From contig SFGS01000009.1 in NCBI GenBank assembly GCA_004557565.1, forward strand, positions 1 through 47,884: a stretch of 47,884 nt of DNA, given 5' to 3'. The translations under genes and the position numbers were made by a program. This DNA comes from Bacteroidales bacterium (GTDB lineage: Bacteria > Bacteroidota > Bacteroidia > Bacteroidales > Muribaculaceae). The notes under the pieces were generated by a model that had not been told where the DNA came from, ran no database searches, and saw only the letters and a list, made by a program, of their open reading frames with translations. Below are positions 41,314 to 47,884 of this stretch, one piece after another; position 1 is the stretch's first letter; every line of letters starts with the position of its first letter.

Positions 41314-42246
41314 ATGGAGAATCGCGACAAAAGAATTTATAAAGTGACGCTCACTGGCGGCATTGTGAACATGCTGCTGCTGGTGTTTAAGTTTGTGGCA
41401 GGTGTGCTTGGCAACTCTGCCGCCATGATTGCTGATGCCGTTCACTCGCTGAGCGACTTCCTGACCGACATCGTGGTGATAGCCTTTGTGAAACTCAGCA
41501 GCAAGCCTGCCGACCAAGACCACGACTATGGACACGGAAAATACGAAACCGTGGCGTCGTCAATTATCGGTATGGCGCTGGTGGTGGTGGCTGTGCTGCT
41601 CGGTTGGGGCGGCGTGGAGAAGATTATCCAAGTTGCAAAAGGCGAACAGTTGGAGCAACCTGGCGTTATCGCGCTGGTGGCTGCCGTGCTGAGCGTGGCA
41701 CTGAAAGAATGGGTGTTTCGTATTACTAAAAAAGTGGCATTAGACGTTAATTCACAAGCACTTGAAGCCAACGCATGGCATCATCGCTCCGATGCCATGT
41801 CGTCGGTCGGTACCTCTATCGGTATTGGTGGAGCCGTGCTGCTTGGCAAGAGTTGGGCGGTGCTCGACCCTATAGCCTCGGTGGTGGTGAGCATTATGAT
41901 TTTGATAGCGGCATTCCGATTGCTGCGTCAAGCCTCTGGCGAACTGCTTGAGGAGAGCCTTCCAAAAGCCACTGAAGACAAAATCGAGAGCATTGTGTAT
42001 CAGGATAAGTTGGTGACCGACATTCACCACCTGCACACGCGTCGCATCGGTAGCATCATAGCCGTTGAGATGCACCTGCGCCTGCCTGGCGACATCACCC
42101 TCGAAGAGTCGCACCACCACGCCACACGCATTGAGCAAGCCCTCCGTGCCGAATTTGGCGCCGGCACCCACATCATGCTCCACATTGAGCCGGTTAAAGT
42201 CAACGAGTCAACAGGTCAACAGGTCAACGGGGCAACGAGTAGGTGA
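41314..42246 (+). CDS. Cation diffusion facilitator (CDF) metal transporter
   Basis: This 310-residue inner-membrane protein exports divalent metal ions (such as Zn, Fe, Mn) by proton antiport. It has about six helices and two HxxxD metal sites (HSLSDFLTD in helix 2 and WHHRSDAMSS in helix 5), with DHDYGHGKYE between, then a cytoplasmic C-terminal domain. The last ~15 residues (VNESTGQQVNGATSR) are encoded entirely by five GTCAACNN octads plus a few bases, so the natural end was probably at IEPVK. It follows the lactonase gene by 21 bp. Confidence 0.88.
   Translation: MENRDKRIYKVTLTGGIVNMLLLVFKFVAGVLGNSAAMIADAVHSLSDFLTDIVVIAFVKLSSKPADQDHDYGHGKYETVASSIIGMALVVVAVLLGWGGVEKIIQVAKGEQLEQPGVIALVAAVLSVALKEWVFRITKKVALDVNSQALEANAWHHRSDAMSSVGTSIGIGGAVLLGKSWAVLDPIASVVVSIMILIAAFRLLRQASGELLEESLPKATEDKIESIVYQDKLVTDIHHLHTRRIGSIIAVEMHLRLPGDITLEESHHHATRIEQALRAEFGAGTHIMLHIEPVKVNESTGQQVNGATSR
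42199..42238 (+). repeat. 8-bp-period GTCAACNN array inside the CDF C-terminus
   Basis: Five octads (GTCAACGA, GTCAACAG, GTCAACAG, GTCAACGG, GGCAACGA) are read as codons of the CDF gene up to its stop at 42244-42246. Confidence 0.9.
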
Positions 42247-42278
42247 TTCGAGATTTCGAGAATTCGATGATTCGGAGA
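42247..42278 (+). repeat. 8-bp-period TTCGANNN array after the CDF stop
   Basis: Four octads (TTCGAGAT, TTCGAGAA, TTCGATGA, TTCGGAGA) begin at the base after the CDF stop codon. Confidence 0.8.
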
Positions 42279-42305
42279 GAGAAAGGTTTTAAAAAAATAT
42301 AAGAT

Positions 42306-42965
42306 ATGGAAGAAGGTTTTTATTACGTTGATGCTGCTGGCAAGCGACAAGGACCATTCGGCATCAATCAGTTGCGAGGATTGATTTCCCCCAACACATT
42401 GGTTTGGACAAAAGGCATGACTGGTTGGGTTCCTGCTGGGCAAATTCCTGCTTTGGCGCAGATTTTTCCTGTGGCAACTCCTGCGCCCTCTGCTGTTCCC
42501 CAAAAGAAAGGTGCTAACGTTGGATTGATTGTGGCACTGGTTTTGGCAGTGGTGGTGGCACTTGCCGCTGTGGGCTACATCGTGTATTCCAATCACAAAA
42601 AGCAACAAGAGCCTATTCAAGAAACCTACACAGAGAGCACGGAAGAGCAACCTGTGCAAGAAGACAAGGGATATACCGGGCAGCATCACTTGCTTGGCAA
42701 CATTAGTCAATACCCTATCGCAATGGATATTTATGTGGATGCTGATGGCAATATTTCGGGGCAATACACCTACACCAAACATGGCTATAGTATGGACATT
42801 GACGGCACTTATTCCTCCGATGGACACATATTTATCCAAGAGCGCGAACCGCGACAAGGTTTGGTGACTGGCGTGTTTGAGGGCGATAGGGAAGGCGATG
42901 TGGTGCGCGGCACCTTCACCCGCACCAAAGACGGCCAACAAATGCAATTTATCCTAAATGAATAA
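42306..42965 (+). CDS. GYF_2-domain membrane protein
   Basis: This 219-residue protein has an N-terminal GYF_2 (DUF4339) domain (FYYVDAAGKRQGPFGINQLRGLI and LVWTKGMTGWVPAGQI). One membrane helix follows (VGLIVALVLAVVVALAAVGYIVYS, ~75-100), then an acidic linker and a C-terminal beta domain (HHLLGNISQYPIAMDIYVD, GQYTYTKHGY, VVRGTFTRTKDGQQMQFIL) probably outside the membrane. The architecture parallels the protein at 34441-35361 but the C-terminal domain differs. Function unknown. Confidence 0.78.
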   Translation: MEEGFYYVDAAGKRQGPFGINQLRGLISPNTLVWTKGMTGWVPAGQIPALAQIFPVATPAPSAVPQKKGANVGLIVALVLAVVVALAAVGYIVYSNHKKQQEPIQETYTESTEEQPVQEDKGYTGQHHLLGNISQYPIAMDIYVDADGNISGQYTYTKHGYSMDIDGTYSSDGHIFIQEREPRQGLVTGVFEGDREGDVVRGTFTRTKDGQQMQFILNE

Positions 42966-42999
42966 TCCCCTTTCCCGAAGGTGTGGACTTATAAAATCG

Positions 43000-43034
43000 G
43001 AGCACTCGGAGTAATCTGAGTGCTCCGAGTGCTC
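43000..43034. terminator. Bidirectional terminator hairpin
   Basis: AGCACTCGGAG (43001-43011) pairs perfectly with CTCCGAGTGCT (43023-43033). It lies between the convergent GYF_2 and nucleoside kinase genes. There is no long T-run, so efficiency is uncertain. Confidence 0.6.
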
Positions 43035-43043
43035 TAATATCTA

Positions 43044-43113
43044 TCTAATTTCTAACTTCTAATTTCTAACTTCTAATCTCTAACTTCTAATCTCTAACTT
43101 CTAATCTCTAACT
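43044..43113 (-). repeat. 7-bp-period array, ten heptads, abutting a stop codon
   Basis: Ten heptads alternate TCTAATT/TCTAATC with TCTAACT in perfect 7-bp register. On the minus strand, the sense of the kinase gene, they are TTAGANN-type units that begin at its TAA stop codon (43113-43115). Confidence 0.95.
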
Positions 43114-44780
43114 TAATATGCTCCGCCGCCCATAAATTCGCGCAGGAGGCTGGTTCTTGGCACGTCGCGCGAACTGATTGGCTCGAAGCACTGCAAGAAC
43201 ATGAGCAGACGATGAGCCTCGGAGTGCTCTGGCACATTTGCCGCCACCTGTTCCAAGATTGGGAGTGCGTATTGCTTCATCACTGCCAGTTCACACACGA
43301 TGCTTGAGTTGAAGATGGCATCGGCGTTTTCCTGGTATGGGAAAATCCATTTTTCCTCGCCTTTGCGCACACGAGGCCAGCGGTTGATGGTTTCCTGCGC
43401 ACTGTAGCCACGGCTCTTGTAGTCGCGCACGATGCAGCGGAGCAAGCGGCTGTCGCTGGTGGAAATCCAGTTGTGGTCGTCGATATTGAGCGTTGCCAAA
43501 GCCGACACATAGATGCGGAACTTCTGGTCGTCAGGAATAAACTTCGTGAGTTCGGGATTGAGGCAGTGCAAACCTTCAAGCAGCAGCACATTATCTTCCT
43601 CAAGGCGCAGCGTGTTGCCACGGAACTCGCGTTTGCCGGTCTCGAAGTTGTAAGTAGGCATTTTCACCTCTTTTCCTTCAAGGAGAGCCTTCATATCGTG
43701 GTTGAAGAGTTCGAGGTCCACGGTGTGGAGATTCTCGAAATCGTATTCTCCGTTTTCGTCGAGTGGAGTATCTGCACGGTTCACGAAATAATTGTCGAGC
43801 GAAATCATCTTCGGACGCAGGAATTTGGTCACGAGGTGGGTGCAAAGACGCTTGGCGGAAGTGGTCTTACCGCTCGACGACGGTCCTGCAATGAGCACGA
43901 TGCGCGCACCGCCACGTTTGAATCGGTCGGCAATTTGCGAGGCAATGGCTCCGAGTTCTTGTGAGTGGATAGTTTCGGCGATGTTGATGATTTCAGCCAC
44001 GCGTTTAGCCTTAATCGCCTTGTTGAGTTCGCTCACATCGCTCACCTTGATGATGTGGTTAATCACCTTGCGCTCCATAAACGCATTGTAGATTTTCTCG
44101 TGCTTACCTGCCTTGGCTGGCACCGATGGGTTGTCGGGGTCGGGCAGCAGCAGTAGCATACCGTCTTTATAAGGCACAAGGTCGAAAGTGTCGATTTGAC
44201 CAGTGCTGGGGGCCAACGGACCTTGGAAACTGTCGATGATATTGTCGAGTTCGTAGAACACGGTGTAGAGTTGCTTCGAGTAGGAGAGGAAGCGCACCTT
44301 GTCGTTCATGCCTTGCTTGCGGAACATGTCGAGCACCTCCACGGTGGGGCGTTCGTGGCGAATGAACGGCATATCGGCAGCGATAATCTCCTTCATGCGC
44401 TGTTTCAGAGCCTTCACTGTGGCGCCGTCCACGCGCGAATGGTTGTGCTTAAAGGTGCAGAAATAGCCCTTGCCGATAGCGTGAGGCACCACCAGGCGTT
44501 CTTCGGGGAACAAGTCCTTGGTTGCCTTATGGAGAATCATGACCAACGAGCGAGTGTAGGTGCGGCGACCCGATATGGTGTTGCGGTCGATAAATTCCAC
44601 ATGCTTAGGGCCATATAGCGGATAGGCGAGATGCTTATCGCGGTTATTGACCATTACGCTGATAGGGCGAATTTTTATGCGACCTTTAATGCGCTCATAC
44701 ACATGTTGCAGAGTTTCGCCACCTTCTACATCAACATATTCACCGATATTGGTGCAGTAAATTCTCAGTTCGTTGTCCAT
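43113..44780 (-). CDS. Nucleoside (uridine-type) kinase with TGS/ThrRS-like N-terminus
   Basis: This 555-residue protein joins an N-terminal TGS-like domain (VDVEGGETLQHVYERIKG), a ThrRS/AlaRS second-additional-domain-like segment (FKHNHSRVDGATVKALKQRM) and a C-terminal P-loop kinase. Walker A is GPSSSGKTTSAKRL, followed by SLDNYFVNR as in uridine kinases and VLLLEGLHCLN. It probably phosphorylates a nucleoside such as uridine or cytidine; the role of the tRNA-synthetase-like part is unknown. Length matches annotated Bacteroidales nucleoside kinases as I recall. The start at 44780 (MDNELRIYC) is preferred over an ATG 16 codons upstream that begins a poor N-terminus. Confidence 0.85.
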   Translation of the reverse strand: MDNELRIYCTNIGEYVDVEGGETLQHVYERIKGRIKIRPISVMVNNRDKHLAYPLYGPKHVEFIDRNTISGRRTYTRSLVMILHKATKDLFPEERLVVPHAIGKGYFCTFKHNHSRVDGATVKALKQRMKEIIAADMPFIRHERPTVEVLDMFRKQGMNDKVRFLSYSKQLYTVFYELDNIIDSFQGPLAPSTGQIDTFDLVPYKDGMLLLLPDPDNPSVPAKAGKHEKIYNAFMERKVINHIIKVSDVSELNKAIKAKRVAEIINIAETIHSQELGAIASQIADRFKRGGARIVLIAGPSSSGKTTSAKRLCTHLVTKFLRPKMISLDNYFVNRADTPLDENGEYDFENLHTVDLELFNHDMKALLEGKEVKMPTYNFETGKREFRGNTLRLEEDNVLLLEGLHCLNPELTKFIPDDQKFRIYVSALATLNIDDHNWISTSDSRLLRCIVRDYKSRGYSAQETINRWPRVRKGEEKWIFPYQENADAIFNSSIVCELAVMKQYALPILEQVAANVPEHSEAHRLLMFLQCFEPISSRDVPRTSLLREFMGGGAY

Positions 44781-45028
44781 GAATGAAATATTTATAAAAA
44801 AGTAGTTACAAGTTTGATTATTCCACAAAGATAATCATATTATTCCAAAACACAATTCTTAAAAATCAAAACAACAGAAATGACACGGAAAATACAGTCC
44901 AAAAGTGTGGTATTGGAGGGAGAATGCGGATTTTTTTGGAAATTGTGGGGGAATTATCACAAAAAATCAATCGCAAATAACTACCTTTGCACAAGTACTA
45001 AACTTCAAGCACTATTTTAAGCGAAGAC

Positions 45029-45628
45029 ATGATCGACATTAAGCAATCAATGAGAGAAATTCTCGCAGCTGAAAGCCGCGCGATAGAAAATATTCCCGTA
45101 ACTGACGGCTACGAAGATGCTATCAAATTGATAGTGGAGGCCAAAAACAATGGTGGTAAACTCGTGACTTCTGGAATGGGCAAATGTGGGCAAATTGCCG
45201 AAAACATTGCCACCACATTCTGCTCAACCGGTATTCCTGCCGTGTTTCTTCACCCCAGCGAGGCGCAACATGGCGACCTTGGCATTCTTCAGCCACACGA
45301 TGTGATGCTGCTGCTTTCCAACTCTGGCAAGACCAACGAAATCGTGGCACTGGTGCAGCTCGCAAAGGACCTCTATCCCGAACTGCGCTTCATCGTGATC
45401 ACTGGCAATGCCGACAGTCCTCTCGCTAAAGTTAGCGATATTTGTCTGCCTACAAGCGGCGCACCCGAAGTATGTCCGTTAGGACTTACTCCCACCACCT
45501 CCACCACAATGATGACCGTGATGGGCGATGTGCTCGTGGTGAACACCATGAAGGTGACTCAATTCTCGCGCCAGCAATACGCCCTTCGTCACCACGGAGG
45601 CTACCTCGGCGAGAAGAGCCGCCAATAG
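45029..45628 (+). CDS. SIS-domain sugar-phosphate isomerase (KdsD-like, no CBS)
   Basis: The 199-residue protein is a single SIS domain of the arabinose-5-phosphate isomerase type: SGMGKCGQIAENIATTFCSTG, HPSEAQHGDLGIL, LLLSNSGKTNEI and LGLTPTTSTTMMTVMGDVL. KdsD makes arabinose 5-phosphate for KDO synthesis in lipopolysaccharide; the usual enzyme is ~325 residues with two CBS domains, absent here as in some short relatives. A TACCTTTG -7 box lies at 44982-44989, ~40 bp before the start. It heads an operon with the PfkB-like and TPR-like genes. Confidence 0.85.
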   Translation: MIDIKQSMREILAAESRAIENIPVTDGYEDAIKLIVEAKNNGGKLVTSGMGKCGQIAENIATTFCSTGIPAVFLHPSEAQHGDLGILQPHDVMLLLSNSGKTNEIVALVQLAKDLYPELRFIVITGNADSPLAKVSDICLPTSGAPEVCPLGLTPTTSTTMMTVMGDVLVVNTMKVTQFSRQQYALRHHGGYLGEKSRQ

Positions 45629-45686
45629 AGCCGATGCTCTGTGCACCAGTGCCGACAGACGACAACTGTAAACAAAAAACACATCT

Positions 45687-46637
45687 ATGCGTAAAATTAT
45701 TGCAATCGGAGAATCAGTTCTCGACACCCTTTATCGCAATGGCCAGCCCATTAAGGCGATGGTGGGTGGACGCATTGCCAATGCCACAGCGTCACTGGGT
45801 ATGACAGGCGCGCCTGTCACATTTTGCAGCGAATGTTGCACCGACAGTGTGGGCGACATCATCGTGGATTTCTTCAACCGCCATCAGGTAGCCACCACCT
45901 CTATCGACCGCTACACAGATGGCTCTACCCAGCTTTCCGCCATCTTCCTCGGCGAAGATGGAAACGATAAGATTGTGAACTATGGGGTATATCCTGATGC
46001 CGACCGCTTCGATGTGGTGTGGCCTCGCATCGACGAGGGCGACATCGTGCTGTTTGGTTCGCTTTATTCCATCGCACAGCCACAGCGTGAGCGTGTGTAC
46101 GAACTGCTGTCGTACGCCGCAGAGCGCAAGGCGGTGATGGTGTATTTGCCAGGATTCCAGCACGGCATCAACTTCCGCATCACACGCGTGCTCACCGCCA
46201 TTCTTGAAAACCTCGAACTGTCGAGCATCGTGGTGGCGCACGAGCGCGATTTGGCTGATATTTTCCCCGGCGAAAGTGCCGAAAAGGCGTATCACAATCA
46301 TTTTGAATACTATTGCCCATGCTTTATCCATATCGGTGCCGATGGCGGTGTCGATGCTTTCGTGGGAAAGGAGCATTGGCAATTCCGTTGCCCTACCCCA
46401 CAGAGCCTTAACTGGCTTGGGTGGCAGTCGGGCTTTACCGCTGGCGTGATTTGCGCACTGCTTTCGGAGGGCATCACCGCCGAACAAATGCGCACTATCG
46501 ACCACGACACGATGCAGAAAATCGTGAACACTGCTTTCTTGCTTGCCGACAACGCTTCGGGCGAAACCAACTGCATCGACGCGAAAATGGCATTAAAAAT
46601 GCAACAAGCTATCAACGAAGCAACAACTGACGAATAA
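45687..46637 (+). CDS. PfkB-family sugar kinase homologue lacking the catalytic Asp
   Basis: This 316-residue ribokinase-fold protein begins MRKIIAIGESVLDTLYRNGQ and keeps VGGRIANATASLG of the sugar site (~25-40). The second PfkB signature, normally GAGDxFxAG with the catalytic Asp, reads GWQSGFTAG at ~245-253, so Asp is replaced by Ser and the anion-hole Gly by Gln. The usual DPNFR is also altered (GFQHGINFR). The frame is intact and codon use looks normal, so this is not a recent pseudogene. It may bind a sugar or nucleotide without phosphorylating it. It lies between the SIS isomerase gene and a TPR-like gene. Confidence 0.8.
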   Translation: MRKIIAIGESVLDTLYRNGQPIKAMVGGRIANATASLGMTGAPVTFCSECCTDSVGDIIVDFFNRHQVATTSIDRYTDGSTQLSAIFLGEDGNDKIVNYGVYPDADRFDVVWPRIDEGDIVLFGSLYSIAQPQRERVYELLSYAAERKAVMVYLPGFQHGINFRITRVLTAILENLELSSIVVAHERDLADIFPGESAEKAYHNHFEYYCPCFIHIGADGGVDAFVGKEHWQFRCPTPQSLNWLGWQSGFTAGVICALLSEGITAEQMRTIDHDTMQKIVNTAFLLADNASGETNCIDAKMALKMQQAINEATTDE

Positions 46638-46645
46638 TTACTGAT

Positions 46646-47641
46646 ATGGACCAACTGCTTATCGACGTTTCAACACCTGCGTTCCAGACCGACATCACTG
46701 CGCTCACCTCTGCGCTTGAGGCTTCTGGAAAAGAACCCGATTTCACCTCGCTCAACACGCAGCAGCGACAAGACATGACTGTGTGGTGGGTGCGCCAACT
46801 CATGTGTCAAGGACACGACAGCGAAGCGGCAACGTGTATCGACAATGCGGTGTTTGACGACGGTGTGGACGAATGGCCTCGCCTCTACCACAGTTGGCTG
46901 TGGCTGGTGAGAATGACCATTTTCATCAAAAGCGACGACTATATTTTGGCATTGGGTTCGGCAGAAAATGCCTTGAATGTGATGGTGGAGGTGACCAATA
47001 AGCGCCACGAGGATTTCCTCGCAATTCTGGCATCGTTGCTTTATAACCTTGCAATCGTGCACAGCCAAACCGACGACAATAGTCGCGCCGTGAAGGAGTT
47101 GACCAAGGCGCAAAAACTCTTGGAGCGTCTGGTGAAGCGCAACAACACCCGATTCTCGGCAATGCTGCTGCACGCAGTGGAGGCTTCCACAAGCATCTAC
47201 AAAAACCGCACTAACCAGATGAATATCCTTGCCCACTATCAGCAGACCACGGAACTATACACCGCCATGCTTAATGAGGGCGGCGAGGAAAAAACGAAGG
47301 AAGCGCTTGAAAATCTGATTGAATCGCTTAAGAATGAGGGCGATTTGCTTCTGAAGATGGGTAATGCGCGCGGAGCAGTGAAATTCTACACCAAGTGTTT
47401 GCGCTACCAAAAGAAACTCAGCAACACCATGGGCGAACGCGAACTCACGCTGTCGATTGCCTTGGCGAAGGCGCTTATCCGCCTTGTGAATCGCCGAGCA
47501 GCCGCCGAGCAGCTCCTCAACTCGCTCCTCCCTCTCGCTCAACGCTTGCAAGCCACAAAAGAAATCACCGAAATCGAACAACTCCTCAACAACCGCAACA
47601 AAAACCACAACATCATGACCATGCTCAAAGGCATCAGTTGA
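46646..47641 (+). CDS. TPR-like helical protein of unknown function
   Basis: This 331-residue protein is almost wholly helical, with TPR-like spacing in the second half (LGSAENALNVMVEVTNKR, ALENLIESLKNEGDLLLKMG, GAVKFYTKCLRYQKKLSN, ELTLSIALAKALIRLVN). There is no signal peptide, so it is probably cytoplasmic. No named family is recognised. It follows the PfkB-like gene by 8 bp and ends shortly before an 8-bp-period array. Confidence 0.7.
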   Translation: MDQLLIDVSTPAFQTDITALTSALEASGKEPDFTSLNTQQRQDMTVWWVRQLMCQGHDSEAATCIDNAVFDDGVDEWPRLYHSWLWLVRMTIFIKSDDYILALGSAENALNVMVEVTNKRHEDFLAILASLLYNLAIVHSQTDDNSRAVKELTKAQKLLERLVKRNNTRFSAMLLHAVEASTSIYKNRTNQMNILAHYQQTTELYTAMLNEGGEEKTKEALENLIESLKNEGDLLLKMGNARGAVKFYTKCLRYQKKLSNTMGERELTLSIALAKALIRLVNRRAAAEQLLNSLLPLAQRLQATKEITEIEQLLNNRNKNHNIMTMLKGIS

Positions 47642-47647
47642 TTGGAA

Positions 47648-47671
47648 GTCAACAAGTCAACAGGTCAACGA
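47648..47671 (+). repeat. 8-bp-period GTCAACNN array after the TPR-like gene
   Basis: GTCAACAA, GTCAACAG and GTCAACGA, then two degenerate octads up to 47687, start 6 bp after the stop codon. Confidence 0.85.
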
Positions 47672-47688
47672 GGCTGCGGGGCAATAAG

Positions 47689-47736
47689 TCGAAATATCGA
47701 AATATCGAAAATTCGAAAACTCGATATTTCGAAGAT
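47689..47736 (+). repeat. 8-bp-period TCGAANNN array
   Basis: Six octads: TCGAAATA twice, TCGAAAAT, TCGAAAAC, TCGATATT, TCGAAGAT. They continue the 8-bp phase of the preceding GTCAACNN array with a 1-bp shift. The remaining 148 bases to the window end show no gene. Confidence 0.85.
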
Positions 47737-47884
47737 GCGATTGGCGCTATTTTACACTTTTAAGTCGGAACTTTTGTTGAATTTTACCTCAAATCCGCAA
47801 CTACGCGCCTAATATGATACAGAAGCGAAAATAATCTGCATCGTTAGTAAAAAGGGGGCACAGTGCATCGAATGTCACCATAAA

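Overview
The window is a stretch of chromosome from a member of the Bacteroidales (phylum Bacteroidota), most like the Prevotellaceae/Muribaculaceae kind of gut organism; the family is not resolved. The evidence is type IX secretion (T9SS) sorting tails, promoters of the TTTG-N19-21-TAnnTTTG type, absence of Shine-Dalgarno sequences, DUF4143 ATPases, a GH3-like enzyme, LTA-synthase-like sulfatases, YARHG and GYF_2 domains and DciA. No rRNA or tRNA gene and no full insertion sequence was seen.

Left part (1-12048), mostly minus strand: metG, an LTA-synthase-like membrane sulfatase, two DUF4143 ATPases (one between perfect 64-bp direct repeats), rdgB, a 33-bp-period DNA array, an MNT/HEPN toxin-antitoxin pair and leuS. 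The next 1 kb (12049-13060) has no gene, is AT-rich and carries five exact TTAT[C/T]AACA sites. Transcription diverges from it (leuS left, most genes to the right rightward), so it is a candidate replication origin.

Middle part (13061-34351): a secreted CotH-family protein with a dockerin-like repeat, a small secreted protein, a third DUF4143 ATPase, the dciA-recF pair, a lipoprotein metallophosphoesterase with a small envelope protein, two giant T9SS cargo proteins (1076 and 1480 aa), a three-gene redox operon (membrane polyferredoxin, Tat-exported aldo/keto reductase with ferredoxin tail, secreted YARHG protein) and a tripartite hipB-hipS-hipT-like module.

Right part (34441-47641): a GYF_2/YARHG membrane protein, a GH3-like synthetase / small membrane protein / LTA-synthase-like sulfatase operon, an outer-membrane phospholipase A / lactonase / CDF metal transporter operon, a second GYF_2 protein, a TGS-containing nucleoside kinase, and an operon with a SIS sugar-phosphate isomerase, a PfkB homologue that has lost its catalytic Asp, and a TPR-like protein.

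The most unusual structural signal is a set of degenerate short-period arrays (7-bp TTAGANN; 8-bp GTCAACNN; 8-bp TCGAANNN/TTCGANNN). They sit at or just after stop codons, in the same sense relative to the upstream gene, on both DNA strands; one has become the coding C-terminus of the CDF transporter.
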